The notes under the pieces: generated by a model
The model's input: the letters and a program-made list of their open reading frames with translations, nothing else
What the model was told of the DNA's origin: nothing
Database searches by the model: none
Program-made: the position numbers and the translations under genes
Source of the DNA: Sinimarinibacterium sp. NLF-5-8
Lineage (GTDB): Bacteria; Pseudomonadota; Gammaproteobacteria; Nevskiales; Nevskiaceae
Reading direction: 5' to 3'
Assembly: GCF_010092425.1 (NCBI RefSeq)
Contig: NZ_CP048030.1
Location: 2,987,501-3,051,500 of the forward strand
Length of the DNA: 64,000 bases
Part shown: positions 43,425-51,543 of the stretch, piece after piece
Layout: the number at the start of each line of letters is the position of its first letter
Numbering within the stretch: position 1 is the first letter of the stretch

Positions 43425-43859
43425 TCAACCCTCCAGCCAATGGCGCAAGACAAAAACGGTGACAAAGCCTGCCGTCATGAACGTGGCCACCGCAATCATC
43501 GAGCGTGGTGAAAACCGGGAGATGCCACAAACGCCGTGGCCGCTGGTGCAGCCGCTGCCATAGCGCGTGCCAACACCGACCAGCAGCCCTGCCACGATCA
43601 AGCCCAGCGCGTTGCTTTGAAAGCGGATTTCCGGCTCGCCCTTGAACAGCATCCACAACACCGGCGCAGCCACCAGTCCCAGCAAAAAGATGAACTTTTC
43701 GGCGCGCCCTTCAGCGCCGCGCTGAAGCGCTGCCCCGAGCAGGCCGCTGATCCCGGCGATGCGGCCATTGGCGAGCAGAAACAACGCCGATGCCGCACCG
43801 ATCATCAGTCCGCCGATCAGAGACGCCCACGGCGTGAAGGCTTGCCAATCCAGGGTCAT
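43425..43859 (-). CDS. YeeE/YedE sulfur transport half-protein
   Basis: A 144-residue membrane protein from ATG 43859 (MTLDWQAFTPWASLIGGLMI). It has the family motif GSGCTSGHGVCG, whose two Cys can carry sulfur. Together with the following half-protein it would form one YeeE/YedE-type transporter. Its start overlaps the regulator gene's stop, so the operon is translationally coupled. Confidence 0.9.
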   Translation of the reverse strand: MTLDWQAFTPWASLIGGLMIGAASALFLLANGRIAGISGLLGAALQRGAEGRAEKFIFLLGLVAAPVLWMLFKGEPEIRFQSNALGLIVAGLLVGVGTRYGSGCTSGHGVCGISRFSPRSMIAVATFMTAGFVTVFVLRHWLEG

Positions 43860-44188
43860 GACACATCCTTTTTTGCACAAAACAACCGGTACAGGGTCTG
43901 GATCACCGCCAGCGCCGGTTCGCTGTCGATGGCGTAAAAGATTTGCTTGCCGTCCCGGCGTGTTCGCACCAGATTCTCGCGGCGCAGCACGCCGAGCTGC
44001 TGGGACAATGTGGGTTGCTGAATCCCGACCAGGGTTTCAAGTTCGCCAACACTGCACTCGCCTTGCGAGAGTTGGCACAGCAGTTGCAGCCGGTCAGGAT
44101 TGCTCAGCGCCTTGAGTAAAGCACTGGCCTGCGCGCTGCTGTTGCGCAGCCGTTGAAGGTCATCAAGGGTTTGGGTGATGTTGCTCAT
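43856..44188 (-). CDS. bigR: ArsR-family persulfide sensor, BigR/SqrR type
   Basis: A 110-residue winged-helix repressor (PDRLQLLCQLSQGECSV; recognition helix QPTLSQQLGVLRREN). Cys38 and Cys104 are 66 residues apart, the same spacing as the Cys41-Cys107 pair that forms a tetrasulfide link in SqrR. A further Cys is at 45. Metal-site residues of ordinary ArsR proteins are not evident. BigR-type repressors release DNA on meeting persulfide and switch on sulfide-detoxifying genes such as the rhodanese and YeeE genes that follow. I chose ATG 44188; a TTG four codons upstream is possible. Confidence 0.87.
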   Translation of the reverse strand: MSNITQTLDDLQRLRNSSAQASALLKALSNPDRLQLLCQLSQGECSVGELETLVGIQQPTLSQQLGVLRRENLVRTRRDGKQIFYAIDSEPALAVIQTLYRLFCAKKDVS

Positions 44189-44242
44189 GGGGGGTATCAA
44201 GAATAAGAATCAATAAATGCTATCAGCATAGTGTAGCGCGCA

Positions 44243-44257
44243 CATATTAATATATAA
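44243..44257. promoter_or_regulatory. Candidate BigR operator upstream of bigR
   Basis: CATATTAATATATAA includes the perfect palindrome ATATTAATAT and sits in an AT-rich island 55 nt before the bigR start. It matches the motif upstream of cydP with one mismatch. It is the best candidate for autoregulatory binding. Confidence 0.5.
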
Positions 44258-44443
44258 ATATATAAATCGAATAACCAAAACGCTCGGCAACTGAGATGCC
44301 GATCACAATCAGCGAGCTGGATGCGCCGATCCCTGCTGCGCGCGATATATCCATAGATCAAAGCGTTTGCGTGTTTGGCGCATGCCGGGCAGCGGCACTA
44401 GACTGCGCGCCTTTGAAATTTTGTGCAGGTCGGGAGAATTGCT

Positions 44444-45061
44444 TTGGTCGATCAAAAAGCCACCAATGTTCATTGGCATGACGGGGAAGTCACGCGCGCG
44501 CAGCGGCATGCGCTGCTCGGGCAAAAAGGGGCAACGATCTGGTTTACCGGCCTGTCTGGTTCCGGCAAAAGCACCGTTGCCGTGGCTCTGGAAAAAGCGC
44601 TGCATCAGCAAGGGCGGCTGGTGTACCGGCTCGATGGCGACAACGTGCGCCTGGGGATCAACAAAAATCTGGGTTTTTCTGCCGAAGATCGCGCTGAAAA
44701 CATCCGTCGCATTGGTGAAATCGCCAAACTGTTTGTCGATGCCGGCGTGATTGTGCTGTCCAGTTTTGTGTCGCCCTACCGCGCCGACCGCGACCAGGTG
44801 CGCGCGCTGCACGCCGATGGCGGCATGGACTTTGTTGAAGTGTTTGTGGATGTGCCGCTGGCCGAAGCTGAAAAGCGCGACCCCAAAGGGCTGTACAAAA
44901 AAGCGCGCGCGGGACTGATCAAGCAATTCACCGGCATTGATGACCCGTATGAAGCGCCGCAAGCCCCGGAACTGGTGCTGCCCAGCCACCAGATGACACT
45001 GGAACAGGAAGTGGACGCGCTGCTGGCGCTGCTGCGCGCGCGCGGCATTTTGCCTGCCTGA
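44444..45061 (+). CDS. cysC: Adenylylsulfate (APS) kinase
   Basis: A 205-residue kinase that phosphorylates APS to PAPS in sulfate assimilation. Walker A is GLSGSGKST, followed by RLDGDNVRLGINKNLGFS and the APS-binding region FVSPYRADRDQVR. GGGAGA precedes a TTG at 44444, which I take as the start; an in-frame GTG at 44423 is the alternative. It is followed 40 nt later by sat on the same strand. Confidence 0.92.
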   Translation: MVDQKATNVHWHDGEVTRAQRHALLGQKGATIWFTGLSGSGKSTVAVALEKALHQQGRLVYRLDGDNVRLGINKNLGFSAEDRAENIRRIGEIAKLFVDAGVIVLSSFVSPYRADRDQVRALHADGGMDFVEVFVDVPLAEAEKRDPKGLYKKARAGLIKQFTGIDDPYEAPQAPELVLPSHQMTLEQEVDALLALLRARGILPA

Positions 45062-45101
45062 TGCGCGCCCTTTTAACCCTCAAATCAAAGGAGCAACACA
45101 A

Positions 45102-46292
45102 ATGATGACCCCGCACGGTTCAGACACGCTGAATCCGCTTTATGTGGCCGACGACGCCGCGCGCGCCAAACTGCAAGCCGAAGCCGAAAACCTGCCCTCG
45201 CTGCTGCTGTCCTCCGCCGCCGCCGCCAACGCGGTGATGCTCGGCGCGGGTTACTTCAACCCGCTCAAGGGCTATATGAATCTGGCCGATGCGCTGTCGG
45301 TGGCCAAAGACCTGAAAACCAGCAGCGGCCTGTTCTGGCCGGTGCCGATCGTCAACCTGACAAAAGAAACGGGCTTCAGCGCCGGTCAACGCATCGCCCT
45401 GCGCGACCCCAACGTTGAAGGCCATCCGGTTTTGGCGGTGATGGATCTCGACGCCGTTGAAGCTGTCAGCAACGAGCAAATCACCACCATGGCCGAGCAA
45501 ATCTTCGGCACGCTCGACCCCCAGCATCCCGGTGTCGCCACCTTCACCGGGCTCGGCAACACCCTGCTGTCCGGCCCGATCCAGGTGCTCAACTACAGCT
45601 ACTTTCCGCACGACTTTCCCGACACCTTCCGCACCGCCGTACAAATCCGCGAAGAAATCGCCCAGCGTGGCTGGAAAACCGTTGTCGCCTTCCAGACCCG
45701 CAACCCGATGCACCGCGCGCACGAAGAACTCTGCCGCATGGCCAAAGAGCGCCTCAACGCCGATGGCGTGGTCGTGCACATGCTGCTCGGCAAGCTCAAG
45801 GCCGGTGACGTGCCCGCCGCCGTGCGCGATGCCTGCATTCGCGAAATGGTCAAAACCTACTTTGAACCCAACACCGTGATGATCGCCGGCTACGGCTTTG
45901 ACATGCTCTACGCCGGCCCGCGCGAAGCCACGCTGCACGCGCTGTTCCGGCAGAACATGGGCGCCACCCACTTCATCGTGGGGCGCGATCACGCCGGTGT
46001 CGGCAGTTTCTACGGCCCGTTTGACGCGCAAACCATCTTCAAAGAGCGCGTCCCCGAAGGCGCGCTCAAAATCCAGATCTTTGCCGCTGATCACACCGCC
46101 TGGAGCAAAAAGCTCAACCGCGTGGTGATGATGCGCGAAGCCCCGGATCACACCCAGGACGACTTCATCATTCTCTCCGGCACCAAAGTGCGGCAAATGC
46201 TCGGACAGGGCATCGCCCCGCCGCCCGAGTTTTCACGCCCCGAAGTGGCCAAGATTTTGATGGACTACTATCAGTCGATCGACGGCAAATAA
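45102..46292 (+). CDS. sat: ATP sulfurylase, homo-oligomeric type
   Basis: A 396-residue enzyme that interconverts sulfate plus ATP with APS plus pyrophosphate. Motifs: QTRNPMHRAHE (phosphate-binding) and GRDHAGVGSFYGPF. It is the single-chain Sat type, not the CysDN heterodimer, and this type is used both for assimilation and, run in reverse, by sulfur oxidisers. AAGGAG precedes the ATG. It pairs with cysC. Confidence 0.96.
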   Translation: MMTPHGSDTLNPLYVADDAARAKLQAEAENLPSLLLSSAAAANAVMLGAGYFNPLKGYMNLADALSVAKDLKTSSGLFWPVPIVNLTKETGFSAGQRIALRDPNVEGHPVLAVMDLDAVEAVSNEQITTMAEQIFGTLDPQHPGVATFTGLGNTLLSGPIQVLNYSYFPHDFPDTFRTAVQIREEIAQRGWKTVVAFQTRNPMHRAHEELCRMAKERLNADGVVVHMLLGKLKAGDVPAAVRDACIREMVKTYFEPNTVMIAGYGFDMLYAGPREATLHALFRQNMGATHFIVGRDHAGVGSFYGPFDAQTIFKERVPEGALKIQIFAADHTAWSKKLNRVVMMREAPDHTQDDFIILSGTKVRQMLGQGIAPPPEFSRPEVAKILMDYYQSIDGK

Positions 46293-46339
46293 GCGAGCCG
46301 GGGTGATGGCGGGGCAGCAAGCGCCTTCAAAAATCACTC

Positions 46340-46446
46340 GTGGGAGCGGCTTTGGCCGCGAATCCGTGGGAGGAATTGGAGATTGTGGGAGCGGCTTTGG
46401 CCGCGAATAGTCGCACACCCGCTTTCGCGGCTAAAGCCGCTCCCAC
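46340..46446. repeat. Cluster of three REP-like elements
   Basis: GTGGGAGCGGCTTTGGCCGC occurs in direct orientation at 46340 and 46385, and its inverted form (GCGGCTAAAGCCGCTCCCAC) ends at 46446. This is the GTGGGAGCGGCTTTAGCCGCGA family of REP sequences common in pseudomonads and relatives. The inverted copy can pair with a direct one as a large hairpin. The cluster lies between convergent sat and trxB. Confidence 0.85.
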
Positions 46447-46571
46447 AAAAGCTGTTTGCAATCACAACAAAGGCGCCGCGCTTGCGGTGGCTGAGTCAGC
46501 CGGACTGCACCTTCTCCCGCAAAGCAACCGACGCGGGTCGGCTTGTCGCATGCGGGAGAGGGCGTCAGTGC

Positions 46572-47543
<972 letters not shown>

Positions 47544-47622
47544 TCAATACCGATTGTGGGGCGGCGATGCTACGCAAGCGGGGCGCGTCGGGTCAAAAGC
47601 AGGTGCCCTTTGGCGCGCGCAA

Positions 47623-47666
47623 AAGTCATCGGCTTGTCATGGATCTGTCATCAAGGCGTCATATGC
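47623..47666 (+). promoter_or_regulatory. Pho box upstream of phoB (four 11-bp repeats)
   Basis: Four direct repeats with an 11-bp period run AAGTCATCGGC, TTGTCATGGAT, CTGTCATCAAG and GCGTCATATGC, matching the CTGTCAT-type PhoB site. They lie 44 nt before the phoB start and indicate autoregulation. Confidence 0.88.
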
Positions 47667-47709
47667 TGGCGATTGTGTCAAAACCAACTGTTGTGGAGCC
47701 TTGTGATTG

Positions 47710-48426
47710 ATGACGATAAAAAACACCGACCTGCTACCTGAACGCCGCGTGTTGATCGTGGAAGATGATCCGGCGATTCGGTCCCTGCTGCGCATGGCGC
47801 TGACGCGCGCGGGTTTTGTGGCCGACGAAGCGGCGGATGCCGCCTGCGCGCGCGTGCGCATGGCCGAGGCGCGTCCCGATCTGATTTTGATGGACTGGAT
47901 GATGCCGGGTACGTCCGGCGTGGAGCTGGCGCGCGAACTCAAGGCGCAGCACACAACCCGTGATATTCCGATCATCATGCTCACCGCGCGCGCGCAGGAG
48001 GATGACAAAGTGCATGGGCTCAACGTCGGCTGTGACGATTACGTCGCCAAGCCGTTTTCGCATCCCGAACTGATTGCGCGCATCCATGCCGTGCTGAGGC
48101 GGAGTACGCCCGGCGGCACGGAGCAGCGCATCGGCATTGGCAGGCTGGTGGTCGATCTTGCTGCGCAGCGCGTCAGCGTGGACGGCGAGCCGGTGAAGTT
48201 GGGGCCGAGTGAATATCGGCTGCTGCAATTCTTCGTTAGCCATCCCGACCGCGTGTATACGCGCGAACAGGTGCTCGACCGCGTGTGGGGGCAGGGCGTC
48301 TACATCGAAGAACGCACCGTAGACGTCCACATTCGCCGTTTGCGCAAGGCACTGGAACCGCATGGTTGCGAGGCAATGCTGCAAACCGTGCGCGGCTCCG
48401 GCTATCGCTTTTCGGATCAGCCATGA
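47710..48426 (+). CDS. phoB: Phosphate regulon response regulator
   Basis: A 238-residue OmpR-family regulator. The receiver domain has phosphoacceptor Asp62 (LILMDWMMPG), the acidic pair VEDD and the conserved Lys in YVAKPFS. The winged-helix DNA-binding domain (LGPSEYRLLQFF, then EERTVDVHIRRLR) binds Pho boxes. ATG 47710 is preferred over a TTG one codon earlier. Its stop overlaps the phoR start (ATGA). Confidence 0.96.
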   Translation: MTIKNTDLLPERRVLIVEDDPAIRSLLRMALTRAGFVADEAADAACARVRMAEARPDLILMDWMMPGTSGVELARELKAQHTTRDIPIIMLTARAQEDDKVHGLNVGCDDYVAKPFSHPELIARIHAVLRRSTPGGTEQRIGIGRLVVDLAAQRVSVDGEPVKLGPSEYRLLQFFVSHPDRVYTREQVLDRVWGQGVYIEERTVDVHIRRLRKALEPHGCEAMLQTVRGSGYRFSDQP

Positions 48427-49817
48427 GCGCGCGCGACAGGGCGCACGCGCGGCAGCTCTGGAGCTGGTGGCTGGACGAAGGCTTTCGGGTGGCGATGTAC
48501 GTCGGCAGCGGCGCGTTTCTCGGGGCGTGGCTGTGGCATTGGCAATCGGGCGCGCTGGTCGGGTTGCTGGTGTGCGTGGCCGTCAGCAGCCATCGCTTGA
48601 TGGTGTTGCGCCGTTGGCAGCAAAGCCCGCAATCCGAACGCCTGCCGGAAGTGGACGGCCTGTGGGGTGAAGTGTTCGACGGCGCGCTGGATCGCCAGCG
48701 CAAATTCCGCAAAAAGAAAAAACGCCTGGCCCGATTGCTGGGCGAATTTCAGGCGTCCACGGCGGCGCTGCCGTTTGGCGCGGTGGTGCTGGGCAAAAAC
48801 GGCGAAATGCTGTGGTTCAACAACGCCGCGCGCACGCTGCTGGGGCTGTGCGCGCCGCGCGATACCGGCCTGCGCATCACCAACCTGCTGCGCCATCCCG
48901 CGTTTGTCCACTATTTTGAAAGCGGCCAAGAAAGCGGCCAAGAAAGCAGCCAAGAAAGCAGCCAAGAAAGCAGTGAAAGTGATGCCGAGATCGACCTGCC
49001 CTCGCCAGTCAACGACAGCCGCACGCTCGCCCTGCGCATTGTCGCCTACGGCAGCGGACAACGCCTGCTGGTGGTGCGCGACGTGTCGGAGCGCGTCTAT
49101 TTCGACACCGCGCGGCGCGACTTTGTGGCCAACGCTTCGCATGAACTGCGCACGCCACTGACCGTGCTGCGCGGCTATCTGGAGATGATGCAGGCCGACG
49201 CGGAAACCGACGCGCTCGCGCCGTGGAAAAACCCCATTGATGACATGCACGCGCAGGTGATGCGCATGGAAGCGCTGATCACCGACATGCTGACGCTGGC
49301 GCGAGTGGAAGCCGCAGGCGGACAGACACGAGAAGACATGCTGGACACTCCGGCTTTGCTGGAACGTGACGTGGCGCAGGCTGAAGCCCTTTCGGCGGGC
49401 AGCCATCGGTTTGATGTTTACATCGACCCTGCGTTGATGCTGCAAGGCGACGCGCGCCAGTGGCAAAGTCTGGCCGGTAATTTGCTCTCCAACGCCGTGC
49501 GCTACACGCCCGCCGAAGGCGTCATTACCGTCTACTGGCGCAGCGTCGCCGACGACGGTGCACAACTGGTCGTGCGCGATACCGGCATCGGCATCAGCGA
49601 AGCCGACATTCCGCGGCTGACCGAACGCTTCTATCGCGTCGATCAAGGCCGCGCGCACATCACCGGCGGCGGCACCGGATTGGGCTTGTCCATTGTCAAA
49701 CACGCGCTGCAAGCCTTTGACGCGCAACTCCACATCGAAAGCGCGCCGGGGCAGGGCAGTACGTTTACCTGCACGTTTCCTTCTCACCGAGTGTCTCGGC
49801 TTGCTTTGCCTGCGTGA
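48423..49817 (+). CDS. phoR: Phosphate regulon sensor kinase with internal 12-bp tandem repeat
   Basis: A 464-residue sensor histidine kinase that senses phosphate through PstB/PhoU and phosphorylates PhoB. Two membrane-proximal hydrophobic segments occur near residues 20-55 (FRVAMYVGSGAFLGAWLW and SGALVGLLVCVAVSS). A PAS domain follows (about 100-230), then HisKA with NASHELRTPLTVL and HATPase with LLSNAVRYTP and GTGLGLSIVKHAL. The PAS segment carries an odd repeated peptide (ESGQ/ESSQ, residues about 166-186) from a DNA tandem repeat. The phoB-phoR coupling overlaps by 4 nt. Confidence 0.95.
   Translation: MSARDRAHARQLWSWWLDEGFRVAMYVGSGAFLGAWLWHWQSGALVGLLVCVAVSSHRLMVLRRWQQSPQSERLPEVDGLWGEVFDGALDRQRKFRKKKKRLARLLGEFQASTAALPFGAVVLGKNGEMLWFNNAARTLLGLCAPRDTGLRITNLLRHPAFVHYFESGQESGQESSQESSQESSESDAEIDLPSPVNDSRTLALRIVAYGSGQRLLVVRDVSERVYFDTARRDFVANASHELRTPLTVLRGYLEMMQADAETDALAPWKNPIDDMHAQVMRMEALITDMLTLARVEAAGGQTREDMLDTPALLERDVAQAEALSAGSHRFDVYIDPALMLQGDARQWQSLAGNLLSNAVRYTPAEGVITVYWRSVADDGAQLVVRDTGIGISEADIPRLTERFYRVDQGRAHITGGGTGLGLSIVKHALQAFDAQLHIESAPGQGSTFTCTFPSHRVSRLALPA
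48918..48977 (+). repeat. 12-bp tandem repeat inside phoR
   Basis: Five consecutive units of GAAAGCGGCCAA or GAAAGCAGCCAA, the last one degenerate, encode ESGQ/ESSQ. The unit is a multiple of three, so copy changes keep the frame. Confidence 0.9.
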
Positions 49818-49850
49818 TTGGTAAAAGCAAAAGCCGGGCTTGTCTTTCTT

Positions 49851-49924
49851 GGATGGGCTGAGCCGAAGGCGAAGCCCATCGGTCGCGTGCGAGGTGATGG
49901 GCTTCACATCCGTTCAGCCCATCC
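49851..49924. repeat. Intergenic GGATGGGCTGA inverted-repeat element
   Basis: GGATGGGCTGA (49851-49861) and its inverted form TCAGCCCATCC (49914-49924) flank a second internal GAAGCCCATC/GATGGGCTTC pair. This resembles the GGATGGGCTGAGC...AGCCCATCC element scattered in several gammaproteobacterial genomes. It follows the phoR stop. Confidence 0.65.
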
Positions 49925-49950
49925 CATCCACGATGCTGTCGCCCTCCGCA

Positions 49951-49990
49951 ACCAATCACCAATCACAAGCAAGGCGCGCAGCGCCGAGCG
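49951..49990 (+). repeat. Left arm of a 40-bp inverted repeat flanking the porin gene
   Basis: The 40 bp starting ACCAATCACCAATCACAAGC are found exactly, in reverse complement, at 51299-51338. The two arms bracket the porin gene with its terminator and Pho box. There is no transposase. Confidence 0.85.
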
Positions 49991-50019
49991 TCATCACTAA
50001 TCACGGGGGAAATCACGAA

Positions 50020-50055
50020 GCACAAAAAACCGCCTGATAAGGCGGTTTTTTGTGC
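50020..50055. terminator. Bidirectional rho-independent terminator after the porin gene
   Basis: GCACAAAAAACCGCC (50020-50034) and GGCGGTTTTTTGTGC (50041-50055) form a perfect 15-bp stem with loop TGATAA, with T-runs on both strands. It ends the porin transcript. Confidence 0.9.
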
Positions 50056-50070
50056 TGCAAGCGCAAGCCC

Positions 50071-51132
50071 TCAGAAGTCGTAACGCAGACCCACCGAGAA
50101 GGCACTGGCGGTTTCGCCTGCTGCGCCTGCCGGAGTGGCGGTGCGTGCTTGACTCCAAGGCGTGATGGCAACGGCAGCGTCGTTGTCCACCGAGGCGTAG
50201 TTGGCGTACAGGCGCAGGGCGTCGTCGAGTTTGTGTTCCACGCCGAGCGTCCAGAAGGTCGAATCGCTGTCTGCCGGATCGGCGCTGCGTTGGAAGAACT
50301 GGCCTTTGACGGCGGTGGCGCTGGTCACTTTGTATTCCGCGCCGAGGCCGTACACGTCGGCTTCCGACGCCGCGTTGGTTTCGTGGTCGGCGGTCTGATA
50401 CAGGCCGACCAGTTTCAACGCTTTGGTCACGTTGTACGCACCCGCCAGACGCAGCGCGTTGCGTTCGCCGCGCGTTGCGCCTTCGTTGTAGCTTTCGTAG
50501 GCCAGCGCCAGCCAGGTTGCGCCTTCTTTATAAGTGACGGACGCGCTGATCGAGCTGTCCTTGTTCTCGTCCACGTTTGCGGTGGCCGGATCGTCGATGC
50601 GGTGGATGTTGGTTTCGTGCAGCGCGTAGCCCAGATTGAGCTGAAAGCCGCTGTACACGTTGGTGTGGTACTGGATGCTGTTGGCCGGACGTTCATCAAA
50701 GCGACCGTTGGCCGCGCGGGTGATGTTGCGCACGTCGCCGACCTGATCGCCGAACAGGTTGGCCGGGTCACGCGCGGCCTTGAACGGCGAATCCATCTGA
50801 CCGATACGCAGGCTGCCGAAGTTGCCCTTGACGCCGACGAAGGTGTCACGGCTTGCCCACAGCGCGCCCTGGCCTTGGGCAAAGTTGATTTCGGTTTCCA
50901 CCTGGAAGAACGGCGTCAGGCCGTTGTCGAGTTTCTTTTCGCCCTTGAAGCCCAGACGCGAACTGTTGCTCGACAGGTTGACTTCCGAGTAGTCCGCGCC
51001 GTCGTCGAGCAGATCAGCCGACACATGCGCGCGGCCATAGATCGAGACCTGTGCAGAGGCCAGCGTGGGCGCAAGCAACAGCGCGCTGGCCGCCAGTGCA
51101 ATCTTGCCCCGTTTCAGATTGAGTTGTTTCAT
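50071..51132 (-). CDS. Gram-negative trimeric porin, Pho-regulated
   Basis: A 353-residue outer-membrane porin from ATG 51132 behind GGGAG, with signal peptide ASALLLAPTLASA. The mature start QVSIYGRAHVSADL, then RLGFKGEKKLDNGL, GFQLNLGYALHET and the end ASAFSVGLRYDF (terminal Phe), are typical of the general porin (Gram-neg porin 4) family. A four-repeat Pho box lies upstream, and phoBR and pst flank it, so it is probably induced by phosphate starvation and admits phosphate or polyphosphate. The frame continues upstream to 51375, but that part covers the Pho box and is not coding. Confidence 0.92.
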   Translation of the reverse strand: MKQLNLKRGKIALAASALLLAPTLASAQVSIYGRAHVSADLLDDGADYSEVNLSSNSSRLGFKGEKKLDNGLTPFFQVETEINFAQGQGALWASRDTFVGVKGNFGSLRIGQMDSPFKAARDPANLFGDQVGDVRNITRAANGRFDERPANSIQYHTNVYSGFQLNLGYALHETNIHRIDDPATANVDENKDSSISASVTYKEGATWLALAYESYNEGATRGERNALRLAGAYNVTKALKLVGLYQTADHETNAASEADVYGLGAEYKVTSATAVKGQFFQRSADPADSDSTFWTLGVEHKLDDALRLYANYASVDNDAAVAITPWSQARTATPAGAAGETASAFSVGLRYDF

Positions 51133-51224
51133 TTTGAAGCTCCCGTAAACACGTTTTGGAATGTGATGCGTCGGTGCGTACCGGATGCGGTACGGCCTTT
51201 CGACGGAGCGGCAGATTAGGGAGC

Positions 51225-51268
51225 GATTGCGACAGCTTGATGAAGGTTTGATGACGGCTTTGTGACAA
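51225..51268 (-). promoter_or_regulatory. Pho box of the porin gene (four 11-bp repeats)
   Basis: On the minus strand, TTGTCACAAAG, CCGTCATCAAA, CCTTCATCAAG and CTGTCGCAATC follow at an 11-bp period, about 93 nt before the porin start. This is a strong PhoB binding array. Confidence 0.87.
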
Positions 51269-51298
51269 GGCTCGCGTTGCTCGCGTGATGGGTGAGGG

Positions 51299-51338
51299 CG
51301 CTCGGCGCTGCGCGCCTTGCTTGTGATTGGTGATTGGT
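51299..51338 (-). repeat. Right arm of the 40-bp inverted repeat
   Basis: Exact reverse complement of 49951-49990. The first 20 bp (GCTTGTGATTGGTGATTGGT read on the plus strand at 51319-51338) also face an inverted copy at 51364-51383, forming a second, local 20-bp inverted repeat. Confidence 0.85.
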
Positions 51339-51363
51339 CAAGACGAGCCTGTCTTTTGCTTCT

Positions 51364-51383
51364 ACCAATCACCAATCACAAGC
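51364..51383 (+). repeat. Third copy of the 20-bp ACCAATCACCAATCACAAGC unit
   Basis: Identical to the first 20 bp of the left arm and inverted relative to 51319-51338, 25 nt away. With it, a 20-bp stem could form upstream of pstS. The rest of the 51133-51543 gap holds only Pho boxes and promoter sequence. Confidence 0.85.
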
Positions 51384-51427
51384 GACACGCAAAGCGTGGA
51401 GCGCCCTCACCAATCACCCAAAGGCCT

Positions 51428-51449
51428 CTGTCATCAAACTGCAACACAG
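51428..51449 (+). promoter_or_regulatory. Probable Pho box upstream of pstS
   Basis: CTGTCATCAAA followed by CTGCAACACAG makes two 11-bp units, the first a perfect CTGTCAT core, about 95 nt before pstS. It is shorter and weaker than the phoB and porin boxes. Confidence 0.6.
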
Positions 51450-51543
51450 CGTGTGCAGACTTTGCGGCGTTCAAACGTGGCATCGCCTGGAATAGAGAAA
51501 GCAGATGCGGCGTTGGGCACTTCAAATTTCAAGGAGCTATGCC

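Noticed and set aside
46340-46446. CRISPR-like spacing of repeats between sat and trxB
   Set aside because: Only three units, one inverted, with the sequence of REP elements; no cas genes.
49951-51338. Insertion sequence around the porin gene
   Set aside because: Inverted repeats are present, but there is no transposase and the enclosed gene is a normal porin with Pho control.
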